From: Pachysolen tannophilus NRRL Y-2460
Lineage: Eukaryota; Ascomycota; Pichiomycetes; Alaninales; Pachysolenaceae
Direction: 5' to 3'
Assembly (NCBI GenBank): GCA_001661245.1
Contig: KV454014.1
Location: 99,233-163,232 of the forward strand
Length of the DNA: 64,000 nt
The notes beneath the pieces are model-generated. The model was given only the letters and a program-made list of their open reading frames with translations, was not told where the DNA came from and did no database searches. Positions 41,401 through 51,390 of this stretch are shown piece after piece. The translations under genes and the position numbers were made by a program. Position 1 is the stretch's first letter. The number at the start of each line of letters is the position of its first letter.

Positions 41401-42915
41401 TTAGACATTACGTAACTCGATATTATCTCCCAGATCATCTAGTCTATCATATTGAAATTCTTTTTTTTCTCCTGAAGATAAACTTTCTTCATATCTATGA
41501 TAATTATACCAAAAAATATCCAATAATGTTACTAATAATCCAATACAATTAATAAGATTTAAACGATCTCCAAATATAAAACTTGATATTGTTATTGTTA
41601 ATAATTCTTTAAAAATTCCTGAAATTGAAAGTGTTAAAAGATTTGCATGTTGTAAAAGTGTAAATTCACTAAGAGTCATTAAAAACAGTAAAATTCCAGG
41701 TATAATTATTAAAATAATTGTTGTTAAAATACCTTTTTCTAACCATATTTTAGAATTTAAAAAATTTTGGAAACCTTCAATAAAAGTTCCAACAATTAAA
41801 AGTGTTAAAAACATTGATGGTGAAAGATAAAAAATTGTTAAAATTGGATTTTTAGTATAAATATTTTTTTTTAATAAAATTTGTGTTAATGCCCATCTTA
41901 ATCCAGACATACATGAAGAAAATAAAACTAATAAACATCCAAAAAAAATTTTTGCAGCAATAATTCTATTTTGTAAATCAATTTCAGATTTTTGTTCATC
42001 ATCATTAGTTAAATTATTTGTAATTGAAGTATCATTTTTTTGTTGACCCCAAACCATCATTATAACACCAATTGTCATAATGAAAACAATACTTAATAAT
42101 CTACCACTCATTTTTTCTAATTTAAAAACAATCCCCCATAATAAAACAAATACAATTGATGAAGATTTTACCATAGTATATAATGATAATGTAATAAATT
42201 TAAAAGAAAAATTTCCAAACCCAATATCAGCAGCAGATGAAAGAGAACATGGGAAAATTTGTAACATATAAGTTTTAAATCCAATTAAATAACTTCTAGT
42301 TGTTGGTATCAACGGCACTTGATTTAAATCCAATATTTCATCTTCAACAATCGATTCCAATTCTTTTGTATTATTCCCAACCCCATTAATACCTCCTAAA
42401 TTTATATCATTCATATTTTCATCAATATTATCTACTATAGGATAATTACAACAACTACTATTTCCCTGTTGTTGTCCTTCTCCAATTTTTATTAATTGTT
42501 TCTTATTTAATCTAAAAGTTGGAGAAGCTAATAAACATGCTCCACTAAGTAAAAATAAAATTAATTGATGGAAACTTGTTATTATTATTGGAAATGAAAA
42601 TTGTAAATTTGGATTAAACATCCATTTATTATATAAAGATATACTTATTGAAAAAATATACCAAAATATAATTGAAATTATAATCGTTATAGTATTTGAA
42701 TTAGAAGAATTTAAATTTGATTTCAAATTAGAATTAATAAATGAACTTTTTACCAGTGTTAACCCACCAATAGATTTACCATTATTATTATTATTATTAT
42801 TATTACCACCACCACCACCACCACCATCAACAACTTGTGAAATCTTTCTATGAACCATATTTATACTATCAATTGTAAAATTCTTATTCCCAATCGCTTG
42901 TCTACCACTAGACAT
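41401..42915 (-). CDS. Ymd8-like nucleotide-sugar/triose-phosphate transporter family protein
   Basis: A 504-aa multi-pass membrane protein of the drug/metabolite transporter superfamily. After a Gly/Asn-rich N-terminus (about 30-48) there are nine or ten hydrophobic helices between about 72 and 480. Recognisable stretches are YNKWMFN in loop 1, SSAADIGFGNFSFKFITLSL followed by YTMVKSSSIVFVLLWG (the family's lysine-containing helix, about 228-260), and RWALTQILL (about 345). This wording is that of Saccharomyces Ymd8 (442 aa), a putative Golgi nucleotide-sugar transporter whose substrate is unknown. The extra length comes from an acidic loop at 150-210. Confidence 0.88.
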   Translation of the reverse strand: MSSGRQAIGNKNFTIDSINMVHRKISQVVDGGGGGGGNNNNNNNNGKSIGGLTLVKSSFINSNLKSNLNSSNSNTITIIISIIFWYIFSISISLYNKWMFNPNLQFSFPIIITSFHQLILFLLSGACLLASPTFRLNKKQLIKIGEGQQQGNSSCCNYPIVDNIDENMNDINLGGINGVGNNTKELESIVEDEILDLNQVPLIPTTRSYLIGFKTYMLQIFPCSLSSAADIGFGNFSFKFITLSLYTMVKSSSIVFVLLWGIVFKLEKMSGRLLSIVFIMTIGVIMMVWGQQKNDTSITNNLTNDDEQKSEIDLQNRIIAAKIFFGCLLVLFSSCMSGLRWALTQILLKKNIYTKNPILTIFYLSPSMFLTLLIVGTFIEGFQNFLNSKIWLEKGILTTIILIIIPGILLFLMTLSEFTLLQHANLLTLSISGIFKELLTITISSFIFGDRLNLINCIGLLVTLLDIFWYNYHRYEESLSSGEKKEFQYDRLDDLGDNIELRNV

Positions 42916-43894
42916 TATACGGTTAATAAAATTTCACTTTATTGAGAGATAAAGAACCAAAAAAAAAAATAAATTTAAAAAAAAAAAAAATAGATAAATA
43001 CTATTTATTAGATTAACCTCGCCTTGCTTATATTTCAAATCCTTCTTCATGCATTGCAAAAAACACACACTGAAAAAAATCTTATTGTGTTTTAAATAGA
43101 GACAAAAATCTTTAATACTACTAAAAAAAAGGGTCATATAAAGAACCAATTTCAAATGGACCACTACACGACCCATTTTTTTAATTTTTTGATTTTTGTT
43201 GATCTCTAATACACTACCCACAAATTACCAAATTTTTTAATTTTTTTTTTATGATGACGCAGTTGTTACAAGTCCGGTCATATTACCCTTTTTAGATGTC
43301 GTGCATGGCATATCATCCCCTCTTATATTCTTTTTTAATTTTTTTAATTTTAATTTTTTATTGTTATGTCTCAAAAATCTTAAACGTTGTTGTCATTGTT
43401 GTTCATGCACTACGTATTCGGAAAAATTTTTTAAAATTTTTGCTTAAAAAAAAAAATATAAATAGCCAATAATACCAATAAATTAGCCATGTAAATAATA
43501 CCCGAAATTCTTACGTACATACATATATATATAAATATATATATATAAATTTAAATTTTATAAATATGTATCTTTAATATAAAAATATATATTATTATTG
43601 ATTGTTGAAGAGTAGTTTATCAACTTTCTTTCTTTCTTTTTCATTTGGGGTGGTTTTTTGTTTTCTTTTAGATTTATTTGGATCTTCAGCCGTTCTGTTT
43701 TATTACCCCACTTTTCGTGCTTGTACTTTTTTTTTTTCCCGTTGTAATAATCATCATCATCATTATTATTGTTAATACTAATAATAGCTTTAGTCTTTTT
43801 TTCTATTATTTAAAGTTTTTTTTNTTTTTTTTTTTTTCAATTGCATCATCTGGTCATAAATATTGTATTGTTATAGAAAAATATACCATGAATA
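42916..43894. other. Divergent spacer between YMD8 and the yapsin-like gene
   Basis: About 980 nt. It holds both upstream regions. It contains poly-A near 42960-42990, a TA-rich run at 43520-43550, an ATC triplet run at 43749-43762 and one undetermined base (N, 43824) in a poly-T tract. No coding frame is convincing. Confidence 0.5.
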
Positions 43895-45850
43895 ATGAAC
43901 AAACTAAAGATTTTACAACTGTTATTATTATGCACACTACTATTGATTTTCCATAGCGGCTCAAGTCCGAGCTTGATTATACTATTTGGAGTTGAAGCTA
44001 CAACTTTCAATAGTTCTTCATTTCCAATAATGTTATTCAACAATTATCATAATAGGGTGTATACTGCGAATCTTTCAATTGGAGTTGCTCTGCAAGATGT
44101 TCGATTAAGGTTGGATATTTTACAAAGTGATTTATGGGTAATGGATGCAGATTATTTTGACGATTGTGCAGATATTGATCAAAATGGAGGGAAAGAAGAA
44201 ATTTCTTCTACATCAACAACAGCTTCTGTGGATGAAAGTAGTAGTACGAGTGTAACTAGTACAGCAAGTTCTTATTATTCTAGTGCATCTGCTTCTGGAA
44301 ATAGTTCTTATGAAGAAAATTCTTGTCTGCTGTATGGTGTTTATTATCTGAACGATTCCGAAACATCATCTTCAGCTTTATCACTGTATTCACTGGTTGA
44401 TTTGAATTATATCGATGTTATTGGTTATTACGTGAAAGATGATGTTCAATTTGAAAATTTTAATGGAGATGTATTAATGAATTTATCTTCAACTATCTTT
44501 GTTAGTGCTAATTATTCAAATGTTGAAGTTGGAGGACTTGGTCTTGCAGCAACATATTCTTCAAATTCAGGTTTTTTAAATTCACTTATAAATAATAATG
44601 TCATCAATTCATCTCTGTATTCGTTGTATTTAGGAGGTTCTAATGCAGAATATGGAGAATTGATCTTGGGAGCAATAGATCCTTCTAAATATATTGGAGA
44701 TTTGGTGGAATTTGATTTCATTCCTTTGGATGATTTAACTATAAATGAAGTTACTAATGATTTACCAATTGTCCCACTTACTGGAATGTCAGTTATGTCA
44801 ATCTCTACTGATGAATCTTATTATATTTCTTCTTCAGAAAATGTTACTGCTTACCCTGCAGCTTTAGATACTAGAACTTATTATAATTATATCCCAAATG
44901 ATATGTTGATCGAATTGGCTGTTCAATTAAATTCTTATTATATTGAAACTTCTCAAAGATGGGTTGTCGAATGTGATATTGCAAGTTTAAATGCAACTAT
45001 TGATTTCAAATTTGGAAATTTATCTATAAGTGTTAAATTGGATGAATTGATTTATTATGCCTATGATACAAATGGAACAGCATTGGTTTTTGAAACTACT
45101 GGGTCTCGTGCTTGTTTCTTGGCATTTTTACCAAGTGATTTTGAAGGTTTTGTTTTACTAGGAACACCTTTCTTAAGATCAATTTATCTAGCGGTAGATA
45201 ATGAGGGTAAGAAATTAGCAATGGCACAGGCAAATTTAGGTAAATATGAAGCCATATACAGTGAACTCAATCCTGGGACAACATTAACCTCGAAAAGTGA
45301 ATCCGCAGTAACCCTGATCACTTCTTATTTGTTATACGAAACAACTTCAGGGAGTTCCGAAACTACAACCACAACTACTTCATCATCATCATCTTCATCT
45401 TCTTCTTCTTCTTCATCATCCAAGTCCTCTTCATCCAAGTCCTCCTCGTCATCTTCTGGTTCTTCTTCCACTTCGGAATCCGATGCAGATAGCACAACTA
45501 TAGATACTTCATATTCTCTAGAAACAGGAGCATTAGAAGCAATCAGCTCAGATTATATACCATATGCCGTAACAAATAACATCACAGCATATGACGAGTT
45601 AACATTAACCAGATCCACAACTTCTCCATCGGGTTCAGCAAACCCTGAAGAAACTGCAATCGTTTCAGACGGTGAAATTTATTTTACTTCACCACAAACC
45701 ACAGGGACTACTACATCAGGCACCTCTTCTTCAAGTTCTAATGGAGGGAAAAGCATAAAATTCATGTTTAATACCAATGATCTTAGTGCTCATTTTACAA
45801 TCTTAGGATGGATTTTCATCGTTACAATTGGCATATTAGTTCTCCTTTGA
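43895..45850 (+). CDS. Yapsin-like GPI aspartyl-protease homologue with eroded active site
   Basis: A 651-aa protein. A signal peptide lies within residues 1-36. An aspartyl-protease-like body (about 48-450) begins YTANLSIGVAL and includes a Ser-rich insert (about 98-140), as in two-chain yapsins. It ends with VLLGTPFLRSIYLAVDNE (about 421-438), the family's terminal signature. A Ser/Thr tract (about 485-540) and a hydrophobic tail (630-651) after an SNGGKS stretch fit a GPI anchor. The first catalytic motif reads LDILQSDLWV (D74), where active enzymes have Asp-Thr-Gly-Ser-Ser. The second reads ALDTRTYYNYIP (D325), where Asp-Ser/Thr-Gly is usual. Both aspartates remain but both glycines are lost, so catalysis is doubtful. 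Cell-surface location is expected. Confidence 0.85.
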   Translation: MNKLKILQLLLLCTLLLIFHSGSSPSLIILFGVEATTFNSSSFPIMLFNNYHNRVYTANLSIGVALQDVRLRLDILQSDLWVMDADYFDDCADIDQNGGKEEISSTSTTASVDESSSTSVTSTASSYYSSASASGNSSYEENSCLLYGVYYLNDSETSSSALSLYSLVDLNYIDVIGYYVKDDVQFENFNGDVLMNLSSTIFVSANYSNVEVGGLGLAATYSSNSGFLNSLINNNVINSSLYSLYLGGSNAEYGELILGAIDPSKYIGDLVEFDFIPLDDLTINEVTNDLPIVPLTGMSVMSISTDESYYISSSENVTAYPAALDTRTYYNYIPNDMLIELAVQLNSYYIETSQRWVVECDIASLNATIDFKFGNLSISVKLDELIYYAYDTNGTALVFETTGSRACFLAFLPSDFEGFVLLGTPFLRSIYLAVDNEGKKLAMAQANLGKYEAIYSELNPGTTLTSKSESAVTLITSYLLYETTSGSSETTTTTTSSSSSSSSSSSSSSKSSSSKSSSSSSGSSSTSESDADSTTIDTSYSLETGALEAISSDYIPYAVTNNITAYDELTLTRSTTSPSGSANPEETAIVSDGEIYFTSPQTTGTTTSGTSSSSSNGGKSIKFMFNTNDLSAHFTILGWIFIVTIGILVLL

Positions 45851-47087
45851 ACATTATTCAAAAAAAAGCGAAAAAGTTACAAAGTTTTTTTTATTTTTTC
45901 TGTTTTTGTTTGTCATTGTCATTGTCATTGTCATTTTCTATTAGATCTTTTTAAAATACACAATTTATATAATTTCCTTTTTCTTTTCAAGTATTTTCAT
46001 ACATTTGGTCATTTTAGATATTTTTTTGCCAGCCAATTGTCTTTTATCTTTTTTCTTATTTTTTTTTTTAGCTACAGGGTAGCTAGCTAGCTGTATTGAT
46101 CCTAATATATAATTTTTATAAATTTGAAAAACTAATCAAATACTTGGGTATTCCAACATTAAAAGAAGAGATTTATCCAATTCACAAACAATTTTAATCA
46201 ATTTAATCAATTTTATTATTTCAATCTATTTCACATCTTTCTTACTCTATGCATAAATAGACATTTCAAAATTGTAAATCTATAGTGAAAAAAAATGTTT
46301 AATACCGTTATTATTTAACCAACCATTAAGGGACAAAGTGAAAAAAATAACATACAGATTTAATTATCATCTCTTTATCTCTTTTGATAAAAATTCTGCC
46401 TCTCAGTCTCCGATTATCTGGTTTATTCCCCAACCATATTCACCAATATATTCTATACTATTCTCTTGACTTTGATTCTCGTTTAAAAATTTTTTTTTCA
46501 TCTAAATTTTTCACGGTATTAAACATTTCGATGTCCTCGGAGTTTATTTTTTTTTTCAACTAAGAAGAAATATACCAAAAGTATTGATCATTTAAACTTG
46601 TTTTCCAGACGAATTGAATGATATGATGAAGAAAACTGGTGGAAATTTTTGGAATTTTTGAAATTGAATTGAATTCAATTATTCGGTTAATAGTTAAGTA
46701 TTAAAATTGTTGAACATTTTTCATTTTCCATTTTCCATTTTTCCATTTTGTTATCTTTTGTTCATTAAAAGAACCTTTTCAATTAGATCTTTTCCTTGAA
46801 TTCCTATTTTTTTTTGAAAAGATGAAAAAATATTCTTGCAGAAAGTTCAAGTTATACTAAATTCATTTTGAGCTAATAGTAAGTAATAGTAACTAACTAG
46901 GTTACTAAGATAGAAACTGTACAGTAATTAAGGTGAAAAAAGTTAAAAACAAGAAACTAAAAAAAGAAACAGGTTTCCTAATAGCCAATACAATTTTCTT
47001 TTTTCTTTTTAGATGAAATGTATTCACAATCAATGTCTCTGTTATACTATTATGTACAAACTTAATGGAATAAAATTTTGACTATCA
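45851..47087. other. 1.2-kb convergent spacer
   Basis: 3' flanks of the yapsin-like gene and RAD9. It contains a CATTGT hexanucleotide run (45913-45933), an AGCTAGCTAGCT palindromic stretch (46081-46092), repeats of ATTTTCC (46719-46748) and AGTAA repeats (46877-46892). No coding frame was seen. Confidence 0.5.
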
Positions 47088-50000
47088 TTAGCTTAAAGTT
47101 TCGGTCCAAGTGGCATCTGCTTCCCAACAGTAGGCACTTATAACACATTGAACAATCCATTCCCAACCAACTATTTTTAAAACTAAACCACTCAAGTCAT
47201 AGGGATGATTAGCGGGAACTAGCTCGCCATTATTAATTAGGTTATGCATTTTCCTTTGGTTGTTAGAAGAAGGAATCTTGGCTCTAGATGTTCGTGATAT
47301 GAAATTTAGTGATTTATATGCATTTGAAAGTTGATTGTACATTTCCAACGGCTTTGTATTATAAACCAAAAAAAATTCATCTTCATCAGAACCATTATTA
47401 TCCCTTTGTCTCATTTCTAAATATTCTCTAGCTTTTTCAAGGATTTTTTTATAATCATTACAAAAATCAATTGATTTAGCACCTAATGCAAAAAATAAAA
47501 ATTCAACAATTTTTGGTTTAACCATATTGTCATTATTTAATATTAAAATTCTATGATTCTTCAAAATATTTGAATTATTATCTAATTGATTGATTAAAGG
47601 TAATTTAAAATTGTTTAATTTCAATTTAAAATTAAAAATATCATAACTCTTGACTATATTTATTTTTTTAGAATACCCTGAAGGTAATAAATAACTTGTC
47701 CATTTTTCAAATAAATATCTTTTATCTTTAACTTTAATACAATCATGTATAAAACTTTCTGACAAGATAGGCCATCCCAATGATAATCCTTGTAAATATT
47801 TCTCACTGCGACAATAGTTATTTGATATCACTGCAGCAAATTTATAGCCAGCCTTATCGTATGGATGTTTCAATTTAAATGATAAAAAAGGTTCTCGTAA
47901 TTTTATCAATATTTCTTCAAATCCATTATTCAATACTAATCCTCCATTTTCTTGAATTAACCTGGTTAATTCTGATTTTGAATTGTCATTTGAAATTCCT
48001 TTACTGCTATTGTTGGTATTAGTCAACACAAATATCGAATCAGAAAAAATCTTATCACCATTTGAACCTGAATTATTTGAACCTGAACCATTTGATGAAA
48101 CACTCAGAATTGAATTTGGAGTTGGAATTTTCTTAGTTGGACTAGTATAAACAAATTTCGATTGTTTATAAAGTACATTGTTATTTTTTTTAGATGGAGT
48201 TCTTGGTATTAGTTCAATATTGATATTTTCACCACTTGATCTACCACGAATAGGTTTGGATATATTCCCTAATAAATCTGCTAATGGATTTTCATTTTCT
48301 TCAAAAATCTCTATACCTGACTTCCTAGATTTCCATTGGTTCGAAGTCATGAAAACACTTGACAACTTGTATTTTTGCTCATCTCCATCTATAGCTTTGG
48401 AATTCTTATTCAAAGATTTAACATAAACAGTATCATACCCTCTCATACATATGATATTTTCTTCGTCAACCTCACCTGATCCATCTCGTTTCTTTTCCTT
48501 CGATAACCCAGTAACAACAAAATTTTGACTCTTAATATTTGAAGATAATATTCTAATTTTATCCCCAATTCTTATATCTAATGAAGACATAATATTCTCT
48601 GGCCTTAAAGTTACAACTTGGTCTGCAAAAATCAAATCAATACCACAAGATAACTCTTCTTTAATCAAACTAGGATAGTATTTATTTTCAATTCTTGCCC
48701 AAACACTATTTGGAAATTTCACATCTTCTTTCGAAAGAGATTGCTTTAATTCCTGACGTAGTATATGCTTTTCATTTTCTTTATTTTTCAAGTTTTTAAC
48801 CAAGTTCGAAAAATGTTCACTTCTGTGTGGTAATTTTTGGGAATCATCTGATTCAGATAACTGTGTTAGTGGACTATCATCGTAAACCATCCTCAGAGTT
48901 TGTTCATCACTCTTGCTATCTTCAAACTCAACATCTGGAGAATTCTCATCTTTCCTATATTCACTTCTTTGTAAGCCAGCATGGGTCGTATCTTGTATAT
49001 CTTGTGTATCTTGTGTATCTTGTGATTGAGTCAATTTCGATAATTTCAGGCTTCTCCTTTTCTTTCTTTTATCATCGTCTATAACCATGGATTCTTCTTG
49101 TTCTTCTTCTGATTCTGATTCTGTTAATTCTTGAGTAACGTTACCGTTAGGAGATGAAATTGCATTTCGTGCACCATTTGAAAATGGTGAAGAATTAATT
49201 TTAATTTTATCTTTTATTATTCGTGTGGTCTCATCTTCTATCTTTTTTCCAGATGAAGTCCAGCCAAGCGCAACTTCAGGCTGTATATTTGCTTCTCTTG
49301 ACTTCAATGATGTACCTCTTTTATTGTCTTTTTCTTTTAACAAGTATTCTAGTTTTGTTACAGCAGGAGATGAGTCAGGTACCACTCTTGGAGAAGAAGA
49401 AACACCTTGATGCTGACAATTTGCTGAAGAGGATAATGAAGAAAGAGATTTTGTATGAAGATTTTGTTGTTGTTTCTGTAAGACTGACAAAGGCGAATTG
49501 AAATGGGACAATTTTTGTAAAAGAGTTTTCTTATTGGTTTTTGATGGAGTATTCAAATCTGATAAACTTTTTGGTAAGTAAGGTGAAATAACATTATTTC
49601 TAAACTTCTTATTGGAAGTATTATCTTCCATGTAAATAGAACCTTCAGATTTCTCAGTTTCCTCGGCATGTCTTCTTTTCAAATGTAGTTGATGTTTTAT
49701 TAAACTGTCATCTGCAATACCATCAAACATTTTGATAGATTTGTCTTCTTGTTCTTCTTCTTCTTCATCCTGATCAGTGATAGTAGTCTTATCTTTCGAA
49801 CTACTTATCAATTTCGAGCGACCCATATTCATCAAAGAATCAGATTCTGTATCTTGGTGGTCCTGTTTAGTTTCTTCTTCTTCTTCTTCTTCTTCGTAAT
49901 CAGATACGATTTCCATTCTTTGAGATTTGGAAAAATCCAAGATCTTGTCAGTATCATTAGTAGACAAAAAATCTTCATCATCTTGTTGAGATATTATCGT

Positions 50001-51080
50001 CTCTGTTACATTTCCGTTCGAATCTGAGTTCCTTCTCTCACTGGTATCAGGAACTTGAACATCAGGTTCTGAACCCAGCTGTGTCACAGGAATCTCTATG
50101 TCCAGCGTATCATCTTTTATATATTCATGTCCATTACTGCTACTAATTATTTGAGTATCCGCTATTAGTTGTGTATCGGCAACTCTATCGCTACTGTCTA
50201 TTACTTGAGTATCATTAAGCTTGAAATCTTCAAATTTTTCAAGTCGTATATTTAATTTTTCATCAAAATTTTGACTTAATTTAAAGCTATCTTCAATTCT
50301 ACCATTTTCTTCATTTTCTTCATCTTCTATTAGCTGAGTGTCTCCTAGCACTATTCCATTAGATTGAGACTCAGATTCATACTCCATTGGTTGCATGTTT
50401 AACTGTTCTTTCCGCATTTTTTCAAATAAATTATGAGATATTTGTCCCGGTGTGGTTAAAGAATTATGTGAAAATGTCAATTTATTATTATTTGTATAAT
50501 TTCCAGTATTTCTCAATATAGTTCCCAATATATTTTTGGTACTGCTTTTTGATAATTGTGCTAATGGAGTATTCAAAATAACTGAGGGACTTTCATCAAA
50601 GGGATCCTTTAACTTATTTATCCAAGGTGTTGTTGTAGTATCATTATTTGAAGAAATATCAAGATGTATCAGTTCTTGATCTCCATCCTCATGTTGATTC
50701 AAACAACTTTTACTATCAATTTTTCCCCTTTTTTCTTCTTCTTCATTTCGCCCTTTTGAAATACCATTTGAATCAAAACTCGAAACATCTTCTACTGATT
50801 CAACTTTATCTTGCACTGTTAAACTTTCATGATTAGTACCGTCATTTGACATATTAGGTAAATTTGTTTGCGGTATTATTGATTTATTTATGTCTATTGA
50901 AAAATTATTATTTGATACTTCTTCCCTTTCCTCATCTGTTTGTAATGAAGGTAAATTATCAAAATCAGTTCCTATTGCTGTTGTTGCTATTGAAATAGAC
51001 TTTGTCTTTTCGAAACTTGTCAAAATACTATCAGGTTGATCTGGTTGTCTATCTGCTATTCTTTGAGTATCATTATCCAT
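47088..51080 (-). CDS. Rad9-type DNA-damage checkpoint adaptor
   Basis: A 1330-aa protein. The long disordered N-terminal part (1-780) is full of Ser-Gln/Thr-Gln sites, many in the form Asp-Thr-Gln (DTQRIAD at the start, GDTQLIED, DTQVIDS, DTQLIAD, and a repeated DTQ array near 690), plus CDK-type SP/TP sites. A Tudor-like fold (about 790-900) starts VWARIENKYYPS. Tandem BRCT repeats (about 1010-1330) end with VGWEWIVQCVISAYCW, which has the invariant Trp. This is the layout of Saccharomyces Rad9 (1309 aa; Crb2/53BP1 family). Mec1/Tel1 phosphorylate the SQ/TQ cluster, which then docks Rad53 FHA domains, while Tudor and BRCT bind modified histones. Confidence 0.92.
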   Translation of the reverse strand: MDNDTQRIADRQPDQPDSILTSFEKTKSISIATTAIGTDFDNLPSLQTDEEREEVSNNNFSIDINKSIIPQTNLPNMSNDGTNHESLTVQDKVESVEDVSSFDSNGISKGRNEEEEKRGKIDSKSCLNQHEDGDQELIHLDISSNNDTTTTPWINKLKDPFDESPSVILNTPLAQLSKSSTKNILGTILRNTGNYTNNNKLTFSHNSLTTPGQISHNLFEKMRKEQLNMQPMEYESESQSNGIVLGDTQLIEDEENEENGRIEDSFKLSQNFDEKLNIRLEKFEDFKLNDTQVIDSSDRVADTQLIADTQIISSSNGHEYIKDDTLDIEIPVTQLGSEPDVQVPDTSERRNSDSNGNVTETIISQQDDEDFLSTNDTDKILDFSKSQRMEIVSDYEEEEEEEETKQDHQDTESDSLMNMGRSKLISSSKDKTTITDQDEEEEEQEDKSIKMFDGIADDSLIKHQLHLKRRHAEETEKSEGSIYMEDNTSNKKFRNNVISPYLPKSLSDLNTPSKTNKKTLLQKLSHFNSPLSVLQKQQQNLHTKSLSSLSSSANCQHQGVSSSPRVVPDSSPAVTKLEYLLKEKDNKRGTSLKSREANIQPEVALGWTSSGKKIEDETTRIIKDKIKINSSPFSNGARNAISSPNGNVTQELTESESEEEQEESMVIDDDKRKKRRSLKLSKLTQSQDTQDTQDIQDTTHAGLQRSEYRKDENSPDVEFEDSKSDEQTLRMVYDDSPLTQLSESDDSQKLPHRSEHFSNLVKNLKNKENEKHILRQELKQSLSKEDVKFPNSVWARIENKYYPSLIKEELSCGIDLIFADQVVTLRPENIMSSLDIRIGDKIRILSSNIKSQNFVVTGLSKEKKRDGSGEVDEENIICMRGYDTVYVKSLNKNSKAIDGDEQKYKLSSVFMTSNQWKSRKSGIEIFEENENPLADLLGNISKPIRGRSSGENINIELIPRTPSKKNNNVLYKQSKFVYTSPTKKIPTPNSILSVSSNGSGSNNSGSNGDKIFSDSIFVLTNTNNSSKGISNDNSKSELTRLIQENGGLVLNNGFEEILIKLREPFLSFKLKHPYDKAGYKFAAVISNNYCRSEKYLQGLSLGWPILSESFIHDCIKVKDKRYLFEKWTSYLLPSGYSKKINIVKSYDIFNFKLKLNNFKLPLINQLDNNSNILKNHRILILNNDNMVKPKIVEFLFFALGAKSIDFCNDYKKILEKAREYLEMRQRDNNGSDEDEFFLVYNTKPLEMYNQLSNAYKSLNFISRTSRAKIPSSNNQRKMHNLINNGELVPANHPYDLSGLVLKIVGWEWIVQCVISAYCWEADATWTETLS

Positions 51081-51390
51081 TTTTTAAAAAGTACTAAACG
51101 CGTAGTCTGTTAAAGTCAACACATCTATAAAAGAAAACACACACACACACAAATATTAATCCCCCTTCCTTCTAAAGATACTATCTATATATATATATAC
51201 TTGAAGAAGCTAATAGTATCCATCAATGTATAGGTTTATAATTTACTAATATTATAAAAGAATTTTACTAAAGTTGAAAAAAGTTATGCGCGCAGTATTA
51301 TTATTACTATATAATATTTAATACCAATTTGAAAAATTTATATATATTTACAAATACAAAATTTTTCTAGTTATTGTTTTCGGTTTCTCT
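51081..51390. other. RAD9 promoter and cyclin 3' flank
   Basis: 310 nt. It contains ACGCGT (about 51099-51104), the MCB core typical of cell-cycle-regulated DNA-replication and repair genes, 19 nt from the RAD9 ATG. It also contains an AC run (51140-51151) and TA runs. Confidence 0.5.

Noticed and set aside
43678-43956. Alternative upstream frame at the yapsin-like start
   Set aside because: It is Phe/Ile-rich from poly-T, contains the undetermined base and lacks a family pattern; the ATG at 43895 yields a signal peptide.
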